The notes beneath the pieces are model-generated. The model worked only from the letters and a program-made list of their open reading frames with translations, was not told the DNA's origin and ran no database searches. From Rostrohypoxylon terebratum (lineage: Eukaryota; Ascomycota; Sordariomycetes; Xylariales; Hypoxylaceae), in assembly GCA_022497145.1 (NCBI GenBank), contig MU385855.1, positions 868,001 to 932,000 on the forward strand: a stretch of 64,000 bases of DNA, given 5' to 3'. The translations under genes were made by a program, and so were the position numbers. Shown one piece after another: positions 1-10,289 of the stretch (positions within the stretch are counted from its first letter, which is position 1; each line of letters starts with the position of its first letter).

Positions 1-498
1 TCGCTGCGATTCGGCTATGGTACGGGCTTCTTCGGCGTACTGCTTTGGAAGTTGATGGGTAAGCATATTTCGACCAAACGGTTTCGCTTGTCGATTCTGC
101 AGGTCCCGGCGATGCCAATAATCATGCTAATAATTGATGCAGAATGGATACCGTTAATCACTCGATGGGAGCTTGACCACGAACGAAACGAGTGGCTCAA
201 CGTCCGATTTCCCCTCAACAAGGGTAGCACGCGTGATATTCCACACGACGTCGTCCTACACGAATCGTTGCTTTGGCGTTTGAAGAATGACCCCACTTAT
301 CGACCGAAGAACAATCACGGCGGATCGCTGCCGCCGTGCTTGAAACACGATATCAAGGTTGAGCTTATTGACGACCAGCCGCAGAAGTTGACGGACATCG
401 ATGCTGGAATCAATGCCTTCGAAAGCTCCAAAGGCCACGATCACGATTTCCTGCACCACAAGACATATAGGCTCCTAAAATCGGACGATGCCGATTGA
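1..498 (+). CDS. 3' end of an unidentified gene (possibly DUF2235 hydrolase-like)
   Basis: The frame is open from base 1 to a TGA at 496-498 (165 codons), so the true start lies to the left of the window. The residues LHESLLWRLKNDPTYRPKN near 247-309 recall the C-terminal end of fungal DUF2235 (alpha/beta-hydrolase-like) proteins, where a His-x-Ser-(V/L) stretch is followed by a D-P-x-Y-x-P motif. That is the only clue. No catalytic residue is visible in this fragment, and the last 60 residues are charged and not recognisable. An intron or a different frame in the missing part cannot be judged. The function is not established, and the reverse strand also carries open frames here. Confidence 0.35.
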   Translation, partial: SLRFGYGTGFFGVLLWKLMGKHISTKRFRLSILQVPAMPIIMLIIDAEWIPLITRWELDHERNEWLNVRFPLNKGSTRDIPHDVVLHESLLWRLKNDPTYRPKNNHGGSLPPCLKHDIKVELIDDQPQKLTDIDAGINAFESSKGHDHDFLHHKTYRLLKSDDAD

Positions 499-1614
499 GT
501 CCGGTCGAATCTGGCGAATGGAGTGAAGGGATGATGGTGTAGAGTGGCGCTGCCGGACTGAAGAAACATGAACATGTGAAGAAATAATATCTCACAAAAT
601 AATAATTTATCGATAATCGTGGAGCTAATATCAGAATACTTAAGTTTATTTGAGCTATCCTTACCTTTTACAGTTAAATAGGTCTCACAAGGTATAAGAT
701 GTAACTTCCCATCTGTATCCATTGTAGGACAATGACGTAATGGCTCATTGACAGAATAATGAATCGACAATGGGAGGAGCAACACAATGAGAATTCGTAT
801 TACTTTAGTACCTCAGTGCTGTCTACTTGTGCCTAGGCTTATAAGTTATTAGAACTTGGAACTTACAAGGGATTGTAATATTCCAAATCCTTACAATCCC
901 TACCAATTCTACCAATTTCCTCTCATGTCTTACCTTGCATCCATCGATATGTACTTGCCTACCTAGTAGCCAGCCTGCTTCGACTGGAAACGTTGAACTA
1001 TTATTCTAATAAGTTGGTTGGGTCCATTGAATTGAAAAAGAAAAAGAAAAATCATTACCTTCTTTCCTACATCAAATACGGACCATTCTCCAATGTCCTA
1101 ATAGGTATCGAGTATATCAGATCATCGTCGTGTAAATAAGCTAGCGACGCTTAAGCCTTAGGACCTTAGGTGGTTCATAGACCTATTTATCTCGATCATA
1201 ACTACATCATTCCACCTACAGACCCGGGACTGCCCAGGTGCAGTACCATATCTACTTTGATCCCGACTCCCGAGTCTTCCTCATCCCTCTCACCTTGAAC
1301 TCACCTTACTCTTACTCTTACTATACCTTATACCTTATACCTTATACCTTATACCTTATACCTTATACCTTATACCTTATACCTTATACCTTATACCTTA
1401 TACCTTATACCTTATATACCTAGCCATACCGTGGACCTTACATGCCTTATCCAATCAATCATTAAACCACTCCCAGATCTTGACCTTTTAGTTACATCCG
1501 CCTCCACTCAATAGTCACGTTCATGCCGATCTTTTCAACCGACAAGGGTTCTTCAATACGGCGCATACACGTACCGATTGAAGCTGAAATTCTCACCGTT
1601 CCCAGCCACTGGAC
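499..1614. other. Intergenic region upstream of EIS1
   Basis: No coding frame is convincing here. It is moderately AT-rich, carries a heptanucleotide tandem repeat at 1322-1416 and presumably holds the EIS1 promoter and 5' leader. Open frames inside it come from the repeat. Confidence 0.6.
1322..1416. repeat. Heptanucleotide tandem repeat (TATACCT)n, about 13.5 copies
   Basis: An almost perfect head-to-tail array of the 7-mer TATACCT spans about 95 bp and is preceded by a few CTTACT-like units. Because 7 is not a multiple of 3, the array reads as a repeating LIPYTLY peptide in an open frame, which is not a gene. It lies about 200 bp upstream of the EIS1 start. Confidence 0.95.
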
Positions 1615-4114
1615 ATGGACCCAGCCAATGACACACAAACACAGGGAAGTCTGGAACGACAGTTACATGATGACGACACTAAGCCGACAGGTAAGCTTCT
1701 CGTCGCAATGCTTAGAAGTCTTCTTATTATTATTATCATTATCATATCTATCTATTATGACATAATTCTTAACATGAGCAATTTTCTCTCGCGATTTTCT
1801 TATTATCCCGAATTAACAGTTGGTTTCTTTGTCAGTCCACTCCGGAAAGCTCATTTATGCAAATCCTCGAGACCTTCCGAGCTTTCCGTCTATTGGCCTC
1901 TTAGAAAAAGGATCCGCAGCAAGCGCAGCTGCTGCGTTAGGCTGGACCACCAATACCTCCCCAGAGCTGTGGAGGCCGGACAAGTCCGCTCCAGCTTCCA
2001 AAGCCGCTGTTATGGCTAAAGACTATAAACTGCCTCCTCCATGGGAACCTGTGCCGAGCCAACACGGCGCAAAAGCGGCTCTATTAGCCTCGCAGTCTGC
2101 CATGGGACCAGACATGTCCCCAAGACCAACAGCTTCTGACTCTGGTTTATACGCGGCAAACATAGCTTTCAAGTCCGATACTAGCATAGCTAGCATTTCG
2201 CAATCAGTTAGTCTTGAGCGCCGGAGGTCACTACTTGCTGCAAGGGGAGCCATGGCAAGTCGTCAGAGGGCCAAGTCGTCACCGGTCCCGAAGGAAACGT
2301 ATCCGGATGAAGCAAATGCAGCTGCAAATGCTCTAAGCGCCGCCACGCGGGCTCACAGACCATTGCGATCTCCGACAATAAGCGAAGTGAGCGAGAATGC
2401 TGGTTCTGTTCCATTTACAAATATGAATAGGCAGATGTTCACATCACGACCTCCGGTGAAACCGGAAGTGGATGATCAGAAGAGAGCGGATGTCCTTCAT
2501 GCATCAGCCCTCGCGATGGCCAAGAAAATGTTTACTCAGCAGCAAAAAATGATGGATGCGAAAAAAGCTCACCATAGTGCATCCGGGGAGCATTTTGATG
2601 CTCTCAGTAGCATAAGCGACGATACGCAACCTGCACATATTACTACTCTGCAGGACGCCGCCTATAAGCAAGCTCAAGCACGTCTAGCTAGAATGCACGA
2701 AGAGCATTTTAAAGATAGAGAATTCCAAGAATACTACGGAGCCAAACAACCTACCCGGCGTTTCTCAATTAGGGGTAAGCTTAGGAAGAGGGCTTCCAGC
2801 GATGGTGACGTTATCGAGGACCGTAAGCGCTCGCAACATATCAGGCAACAGATGACTCTGTTTTCCAGCAAACTTTCCGAAGTCGATGACAAGAAGCGAC
2901 AGCACGACCAGGACGTGTTACTTGCTGCAGCTCAAAGAAACGTTCATCAACGTCTCAAAGGAATAGATGAAAGGATAGCAGCTGAAACGGGGATGATGCC
3001 TCCATCTACCTTGACACAATGGGAAATTAAGGCACATGCTGCAGCTCAAGCCGAGAGTGAGAAGCGCGTCAATCAAGCAAATAGAAAAGTTGATATTGGC
3101 GCAGGGAAGTTTATGGAGCAAGAAGATATCGATGCTATAGCTGCCGCTAGGGTAAAGCCTGTCTTAGATGAGATCAACGAGAAGGTCGATGAAGAACGTG
3201 CAAGACAAACTGAGCTGCGCCTCGAAATGGAGAAAAAGAAGGAAGAGGAAGAAATCGAGAAAGCTCGACAGAAAGAGATTCAAGAGATAAGTAAGAGGCT
3301 GAAAGGTTCGTCGCCTTTTCGCAATACCCTTGTGCCATGCGCTAATTCTTTTTCAGAGCAAGATAAGCAGGGGCAGAAAGAGAAGAGGGCAGAGGAGAAA
3401 CAAGAAGCAAAGGCGAGAAGAGACGAGGAAAAGGCTGCGAAAGCCGAACAGAAACAGGAAGCCAAAGCCAGAAAGGAAGAAGAGCGAGCTGCCAAAGCTG
3501 AACAAAAGCGGCTATCAAGACTTGAAAAGCAAAAATTTTCAACTGACTGGTCTAGCGGAGGTCCGGAGGAACCAGAAGCTCAAATGGAAACAGTAATGTT
3601 GAATACTGCAGGCCAACCTGTCAGTGTGCCAGCACCGGAAGTCGACGAGGCCCCTACCGATGGTTCTGAAGACGAAGCGATTGAAAGGGAATCTACCTCA
3701 CCCACCGAAAGGTTGTCAAGGGGCGGTGTAAAATCCTGGCTCAAGAATCGATTCTCTAGAGGGAGGAAACTCTCAGATGAGGACAAGTCTAAGGATAAAT
3801 CGACCGCGAGAGGCTTCATTGGTGGTGTCGCCCTCACCGGTATGGACCGCTCAGCAAGCATGGACAACCGAAGTGCCAGCGAACGTGCCGTAGCGATGGC
3901 CGGAAAAGAGCGAGAGCCGCGTCAGATACCTACCGCAAGCTATCCGATCGGAAATGATGGAACGAGTAGTAGTTCGAGCGACGATGACTTCTTCCGCAAC
4001 GAGGGAAGAGAGTTGCCTAGAACCACGCTGACGCCCCCGATGCCTACCAAGGACTCCTCGTCTAATTTGAACCACAGCCCGAACAGGAATTCAAAGTTCA
4101 TGGAGATGGTATGA
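1615..4114 (+). CDS. eis1: Eisosome protein 1 (Eis1) homologue
   Basis: Eis1 is a peripheral component of eisosomes, the plasma-membrane furrows organised by BAR proteins Pil1 and Lsp1. Exons are 1615-1690, 1836-3290 and 3357-4114 (762 aa). The first intron, 1691-1835, has a GTAAGC donor and a CAG acceptor and restores the frame through a split GTC codon. The N-terminal third holds the family signature: GKLIYANPRDLPSFPS, then SAASAAAALGW, AKDYKLPPPW and HGAKAALLAS. The middle is a long charged coiled coil (EKARQKE, AKARRDEEKAAKAEQK). The C-terminus is Ser-rich and disordered, ending NSKFMEMV. The second intron (3291-3356, 66 bp, GTAAGA donor, GCTAAT branch) is in phase with no stop; removing it joins the coiled coil cleanly. 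A further 3' splice from 4109 to about 4200 would change only the last few residues. Identity is firm from the N-terminal block; role is from family knowledge. Confidence 0.88.
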
Positions 4115-4958
4115 GTGGCAAGGCTTGCGTAGGGTGTGTGTTTGATGCTATCGTGTTCTGCTACATATATATACACTCAGTACGATTTGAATATTTTCAG
4201 GACTGTCTTCAATAGCATTTGCAGCGCTGGTTCTATTTTCGAATTTTGAACCTCATTTTAGGGTGTTGGAGGCTATTATCTTGGTGGATCAGAAAGAACG
4301 ACAACCGCAAGGAAAAGGTATAGTATAGGTATGTTGGATTTGGACTAGTTTTTTTCTAGATTTATACCAATCTAGAGTTTGGCCTGGCGTTTGTAATGGT
4401 GGTTATCTACCTATGATTAAGGGGGACTTCGATTATGATGTTCTAGCACAATACCCCCTTCCCCCTGAATAGTTGGGTTCTAGGTGAGTTGGGAACTCAA
4501 AGCTGTTCATTTTTGAGACTCACTTATTATCATCAACGTCGCACACTGTCAGTCCCAACAACCCAAACCTATATATTTGACATTCATCACCGTTCACTTG
4601 GTGAACGATTGGAAACACAAGGTGCAACAAAGGTGTGGCTTAGCTAGAATAAAGCTTATGAGATTTCAAAACGAGACTTTCTCTCATTTCTACTAATAGT
4701 GCTACAATTGTATGGTATACAAAATAATTAATTGATTCCAGGATCCGTTGATTCCAAATACGGTAGCCGAACGCCATGTCATAATGGTCAAAATGTCAAC
4801 CTGCCAACCACTCCTCTATACGTGGCGAATCATTTTCGCATGCTCTCTTCATTGGTATCACTCCCAAACCTATTTGTTGCGTCCCTATCAATCGTTAAGT
4901 CATCTCACCCCTGGGGTATTTGCTCCCGATCCTTGATCCTCCCAAGTTGCCATAAGAA
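4115..4958. other. Convergent intergenic region EIS1 / SFK1
   Basis: This holds the 3' ends of two genes running towards each other. I see no coding frame with family features, only AT-rich tracts that may carry polyadenylation signals for both. Confidence 0.5.
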
Positions 4959-5972
4959 TTAGAAATCCCTCTGCTCTGTTCTTGTCTTTTGATGCCCGTT
5001 ACCGTGGTGAGGTCGGTGACCATCAGTTAACGTTCGCTGGCTGTCCTGAGTGTCTCTAGCGGTGTCGGGTAAGACGCTAGGATGTGTCGCGTAGTAGGTC
5101 TCCTCCATCTGACGTGCGCTATTGGTGGAGAAGCGATTGTTGCGCGTAGCCACGGCGGGCCACAGGTCGATGCAGAAGGAGAACACGTAGAAGGAGAAGA
5201 CAAATGCAATGACCCACTCGAGGATCGCGGCTTTATCGTACAGGCCCTTAAAGTTGGTAGCTATGAAGCCAATTGCAAGGATGAACTCGACAATGACGAA
5301 TGTCAGCTTGACCCAGAAAGATATTCGGAGTACGCGATGTTGGCGGTTTTCTGCAACGGAAAAGTCCGGTTAGTATTACAGTCTAAACTATAGTTGTGTG
5401 TAGCTTGATTCATGACAAAGAGCAACTCACTTTTGCCAAGTCGCTGATACTCCCAGCATATGAAAATGGCCGACAATAGGTACCCTGCAATAAAGAGTAA
5501 CAGGAAAATATCGTGCAGCCTAGGGTATCGCAATGTGTCGAAGCCAGACAGAAAAGTCAAGCCTATGGTTCCGATGAGAGCGAAGAAGATGCACAACCCG
5601 CTCAAGACCTTCTCGCCGGTGGAAGTGTTGGGCACCAGCCGACCGCGATGTCGTAACCACCGGTCGGCAGCAAAAGACAGGTCGAGAAATATGGTGGTTA
5701 TGATGCAGCCGACGACAAATAAAGGCTTTAGGTTCGATGCGCCGACGTCTGATATGTATGCTATGGTTTGCCCATTTCCCATAGATGCGTAGATTTCCCG
5801 ATGCGTGTCTACAATCCAGTGTATTAGAAGACCTAGCAGGGTCGACAGCCACATAAGGCCGGATATGATGGGAAAGGCCTTTGCGACAATGTTAGCGAGG
5901 GAATGCGCCTCCAATTGATGTATGAAGTAAAAAGTGAAGCTATTTACTTACCCAGTACGATATGTACCGCAT
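4959..5972 (-). CDS. sfk1: SFK1/DRAM/Frag1-family multi-pass membrane protein
   Basis: Yeast Sfk1 is a plasma-membrane protein linked to PI4-kinase Stt4 and phospholipid asymmetry; the family (Frag1/DRAM/Sfk1) has six membrane segments. Exons are 5972-5952, 5878-5431 and 5350-4959 (286 aa). The first exon encodes only MRYISYW; splicing gives MRYISYW-AFPIISGLMWLSTLLGLL, the conserved start of the family. The GTAAGT donor at 5951 and an AAAG acceptor support it. Introns are 73 and 80 bp; the second joins RLGK to a KNRQHRVLRISFWVK stretch. Hydrophobic segments follow (VVGCIITTIFLDLSFAA, GLCIFFALIGTIGLTFL, DIFLLLFIAGYLLSAIFI, LTFVIVEFILAIGFIA, WVIAFVFSFYVFSF). The tail is hydrophilic and His/Gln-rich. 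A frame starting MEAHSLAN at 5914 reads through the first intron and is less likely. Family call is strong; the exact cellular role is inferred. Confidence 0.88.
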
Positions 5973-7161
5973 GGCTGGATTTTTGTTGTCGTTGCGAAAT
6001 TGAAACGCTGTTTTAAGCGAAAGAAAACGGGAGAGGTTTCGAGGAATGGGACAAGTAATATTTTATTATTTATCACTTTTATTACAGGAATGACGACAGC
6101 AAGGCAAAAAGCGTCAAAGAAATGTGAATTGCGGTGACAGGTATGAAATAAATAGTGAATGGGCTACGCGTACAACTATGCAACTATGGGACTATGGGAC
6201 TACGGGATGATGGGTACCCGTATAATATATATAAGGGATATCCATGGATTGGATAAGGATATTCGAGAAGAAAGATCACGATCACGCTATAGATTTCTGA
6301 TGATGAATGCTGAATGTGGCCCAGCCAGACCAGCTAAAAAAAAAACAAGCTACAAGCCTCAAAAGAGGATATCAACTTATGACTTCATCCCTACAAGCCA
6401 AGCACGGGGTGGTAAAAGACAGGTACATTCGGGCAGTAGGGCTCTATCAATTCACCGGGACTTGCGAACTACATAGTAATATGCGGACTATACGGACTAG
6501 GAAGATTGATTTCGGAGTTAGCAGGACTAATAGCAAGACTAATTTGAAATTGGACTCGTCATCGGTGTGAGAGGCGGTGCTCTGCCTGCATCCAATACGA
6601 TGGTCACAATAGAAATAAATTCGTACACACGCTTAAAACATATGTGCATTTGACTCAAACACACACGAAGCTTGGAGCCGTTTGTGTTATTAGATTTACA
6701 ATTATTTTTGCTTATTGCCGTTTGCGACCCGAATGGTCAAATATATGACGTCAATTTAGATTTTCTTACGGAAGGATGGTCTGAAGCCACTTGCATCAGC
6801 GCATTGCTGGGTTCAAGGTAGGATCGAGATGTAGGTATCTCAGTACCTCAGTACGTACATACCTAGAATCTACTATGTAGATTTCAGCTGTCAAAGGTCA
6901 CATGATGAACGGAAATATCCGTACATATGTAAACTGCGGAAACGATTACCTAATCAAGTCCTACTACTACACACATGTGCATATCTGACAGGGATATCAG
7001 ACCCCATACAGGACCTAGCTTCTTTCCACCAATCAAAATGAAAGAGTCCCTTTCTCAGGATTGACTACAGCAGCCTTGTTGTTCGTTCTTTCAGCCTTCT
7101 ACAGCACAACTACTGCTCCCCACGATTTTAGAGTGCGCAGCTTCGCACAACAATCACGACG
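5973..7161. promoter_or_regulatory. Divergent intergenic region SFK1 / CDK7 kinase
   Basis: About 1.2 kb lies between two genes transcribed away from each other. A CCAAT box sits at 7029-7033, about 130 bp before the CDK7 start, and a pyrimidine-rich stretch follows at 7070-7110. GTAC/CTCAGTAC-type short repeats occur near 6830-6870. Short open frames at 6159-6570 have no family features. Confidence 0.5.
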
Positions 7162-8467
7162 ATGGCTGTGTCTCCTCTTGTTATGCATCCTCAGGATGCT
7201 CTACAAAATGCGAGACCTGCATCGTCGCCATTGAAAAACGTGGCTTCGACACAGGCATCGTCCAACGGAACACCTGTGCCTACGACAGTCGCCCCCAACC
7301 CTGCTGCAGCGATCAACTCACCCTCTCTGGACATTGCAGAGCAGTTGAATGAGGAGGAGAAGCGCAAATACGTTAAGGGTTTGCATTCTACTTCATGACT
7401 CATTGTTGAAAGTTTAGCGACTGTTCACTAACCATCGCGTTCGCAAAGGCAAGAAGCTCGGTGAGGGTACATACGCGAATGTCTACCTCGGATACCTCAA
7501 GAGCGATCCGTCCCAGTTCGTCGCCATTAAGAAGATCAAAATCCAGACCGAATACACCGAGGGAATGGCACCCGATGCGGTCCGCGAAATTAAGCACTTA
7601 CAAGAACTCTCCCACCCGAACATCATCACCTTACATTCAGTCTTCTCCTCCAAGGACCAAAATCTGAACTTAGTCTTGGAGTACCTTCCCTTGGGTGATT
7701 TGGAAATGCTTATTCGCGATACGGACCGTGTTAGATATGGTGCTGCCGACATTAAGGCCTGGATGGGTATGCTCACTAGAGCCGTGTGGTTCTGCCACGA
7801 GAACTTTGTCTTGCACCGAGATATCAAGCCGAACAATTTGCTTATTGCCGCCGATGGAGAGGTCAAGCTGGCCGATTTTGGTCTGGCCCGAAGCTTCTCA
7901 GACCCGTACAAGATCATGACCTCGAATGTCATCACCAGATGGTACCGACCACCCGAGTTATTGTTTGGAGCGAATCATTATTCCGGCGCTGTTGATATTT
8001 GGTCCGTCGGTTTAGTTTTTGCCGAACTGATCATCCGGATACCATATATCGCTGGAAACACGGAACTACAACAGATCAGCCTCATTTGCCAGGCAATTGG
8101 CACGCCTACTGAGGAAAACTGGCCCGGAGTTACAAGTCTGCCCGAGTATGCTGTGGAGGGCGAGATTATCCCATTACAAGGCCGCGACGTCTTTATGGGC
8201 AGGTTTGGCACGGTCGGTTACGACGGTGTAGATCTTATAATGAGGACTCTAACCCTAGACCCTAAAAAGCGCATCACGGCCTACGAAATGCTCAAACATG
8301 AGTGGTGGCACAAGGACCCCAAGCCCTCGCACAAAAAGGACCTTCCGAAGAAAAAGTCGGGCGCTCAGGACAAGGTCGGAGACGACCTGAAGAGAAGGCC
8401 CGGCATTGTTGAGGAGGATAAGACGAGCAAGGTTGCTCGAAAGCTGGATTTTGGCGCGATGAAATAA
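7162..8467 (+). CDS. kin28: CDK7/KIN28-type cyclin-dependent kinase of TFIIH
   Basis: This kinase is the TFIIH subunit that phosphorylates the RNA polymerase II C-terminal domain and, in many organisms, activates cell-cycle CDKs. Exons are 7162-7378 and 7449-8467 (411 aa). The 70 bp intron has an unusual GTTTGC donor but a good CACTAACC branch, and splicing yields YVKG-KKLGEGTYANVY, the glycine loop of the CDK7 clade. Visible motifs: VAIKKIK (Lys near 100), PDAVREIKHLQEL (the C-helix element), HRDIKPNN (195-202), DFGLARSF (from 215), a T-loop MTSNVITRWYRPPEL with the Thr equivalent to CDK7 Thr170, and DIWSVGLVFAEL. An unstructured N-terminal extension of about 70 residues and a Lys-rich tail make it longer than animal CDK7. 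It diverges from SFK1 and converges on mS41. Identity is firm. Confidence 0.93.
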
Positions 8468-8773
8468 GATACTTCGCATCCCCCCACTTCTCTGATCCAC
8501 ACAAAGTCGATGTCCCGTTTCGAGAGAAATAAGATTACGTATCCAAAGGATGAAGGTTAAGGCGTTGGGTGATTCATGGTACGGAAATGACATTGGTAAA
8601 CGGGCGTCGGCATAGTGCAATGCAAAATGGAAACGGCTTCAATCATCAATGTCTGCGGAATTTTGTTGTGATCGTGTTTATGGTACATAAAGTACAGTAG
8701 CCCGTATTTACACATAGGCCCAGGGCTACCTACGCAGGTAAGTTATAGATAGATGGATTGCCTGAGAGCTCTT
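8468..8773. other. Short convergent spacer CDK7 / mS41
   Basis: A 306 bp spacer in which two transcripts must terminate; overlapping 3' UTRs are likely. No other feature is seen. Confidence 0.5.
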
Positions 8774-9584
8774 CTACAACTCGCCCCGCTCCCTCATCTC
8801 ACGACGCTCGACTATGCGCTTCTTGTACCGGATCTCGCTTCTTCGTCGTTCACCACCATCGACCTTGTGGCCCCGCCGATCCTCCCACATCCCCTCCGTA
8901 ATCGTGATCCGTGCCCCCTCCCCGCCCGCAATCGGCAGCGCGTACGGCCCCACTATCGTCTTCGCCCCTTTCACCGTGTACCCTCGCACCCGCGATAACT
9001 CGTCAATGGCACACTCCTCTAACTTGCGCCCCGCGGGCACGTTCACCACGTACTTTCGCGGCTTCGCTGCGCTGAACTTGTCTTTCGCCGGCGCCTCCCA
9101 CACAGCCAGGTTCGCTACGCCGTCTGCGACGTGCTGCAGATCACCTCCTACCCCGAATTTCCCGAGCCGGAACCGCTGGCGCCATTGCAGGAGGTAGCGG
9201 CGCGTGCGCGGCGGCTCAACACCCAGTTCGCGGAGTTGGTCCGAGGTCAGACTGAAGAGGGCTTCCCAGGTCGGGAACTTTGAGGCGTGGGTTAGGAGGC
9301 CCCGGCCGATGACCGTGAGGAAGGTCTGCACGTCGGGGATGAAGGGCGTGGGGGAGGGGATCGTTTGAAGTGAGGCGGAGGCTTTGTTAGAGGAGAGGCG
9401 GGTTTGCTGGAGGGTTGCTTGGATCGGTGAGATGGGTTGGCTTAGGGGTGTGAGGATGGTGCGCAGCTGTTGCGGGCGGAGGAATGGCTGGAGACTTTGG
9501 TGAGCAGTTGACGAGGAGAGAGAGAATATTATATCTATGGATATATGGATTTTGAGGGTGTGGGCTTACCTTTATGCGCACCAT
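8774..9584 (-). CDS. fyv4: Mitochondrial small ribosomal subunit protein mS41 (FYV4, IGR motif)
   Basis: Fyv4/mS41 is a protein of the mitochondrial small ribosomal subunit carrying a SAM-like domain known by its IGR motif. Exons are 9584-9570 and 9487-8774 (242 aa). Exon 1 is only MVRIK; removing the 82 bp intron (GTAAGC donor, acceptor CTCCAG) gives MVRIK-PFLRPQQLRT. The motif is clear at PDVQTFLTVIGRGL, followed by FPTWEALFSLTSDQLRELGV and RRYLLQWRQRFR. The basic C-terminal half (GYTVKGAKTIVGPY, then a tail rich in Arg, Lys and Glu) fits a ribosomal protein. An alternative acceptor at CAAAG puts the reading into a frame that stops before the motif, so it was rejected. The gene shares a divergent promoter with the IRC20-like gene. 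Confidence 0.88.
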
Positions 9585-10289
9585 TTTGGCTGTGATCCCC
9601 CAATTGCCTCTCAAATTTGATCTGAATTTATTTGCGATCTTCGATTACGACCGTTTACATGGGATTTGATCTCGTAGAAGGGTATAGGCGACCGTATAAT
9701 GGCTCCCCAATCGTCTCTGTACAGCCCGCACCTTGAAGCTTAGAAAATTCAATGGAGATATCGGTACAGGAAATTTGTATCCTCCGATGGGTCTGTGCAC
9801 ACTTGCTTCAAGGTATCTACGTACCTAAGTAGGTGTAACCGTGTAAGTACATACAATGTACAGCAGTACCGAGACCCGGCAGGGCCTGCAGGGCTTAATT
9901 GGTGGGGTGAGACGCTAACTATTCTTGGATTAAGTAGCTGCACGTCCTGCACGCGATTGTGAGTCAATTTAGTGGGGTATAGCTCTTATCGGACTGCCCC
10001 TCGAGATCAGTGCGGGAGTGTTGGTAAATTCGTCCACCTCCATCTTATATATCCAAATCTCACAGTTACACCTTTTTTCCTTCTTCACGTTCCTTTTTTT
10101 CTTTTTTTGACAGTTGCTTCATACAGCGCCGCACTGCAGTTTTTCATCTAATACTGTTTCGTCTCATCACGAAACATCACGCACGCATCTTAATTCATTG
10201 ATCTAAGGCACGCTTCCTAATTAATCAACTGACTGACTGGTTCAAGATCCAAGTGAACGGCGCTGCACAGCGCACGACCTTCGTTCACC
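9585..10289. promoter_or_regulatory. Divergent promoter region mS41 / IRC20-like
   Basis: About 700 bp separates the two start codons. A strong pyrimidine tract (CCTTTTTTCC, TTTTTTTCTTTTTTT) at 10070-10110 precedes the IRC20-like start, a common core-promoter feature in fungi. GTACCTAAGTAGGT-type short repeats occur near 9820. Confidence 0.5.

Noticed and set aside
1238..1423. Open frame encoding a LIPYTLY repeat
   Set aside because: It is a product of the TATACCT tandem repeat; the peptide is an artefact of a 7-bp unit.
7483..7935. 150-aa frame on the strand opposite CDK7
   Set aside because: It overlaps the kinase domain and has no family features; it is a shadow of the coding frame.
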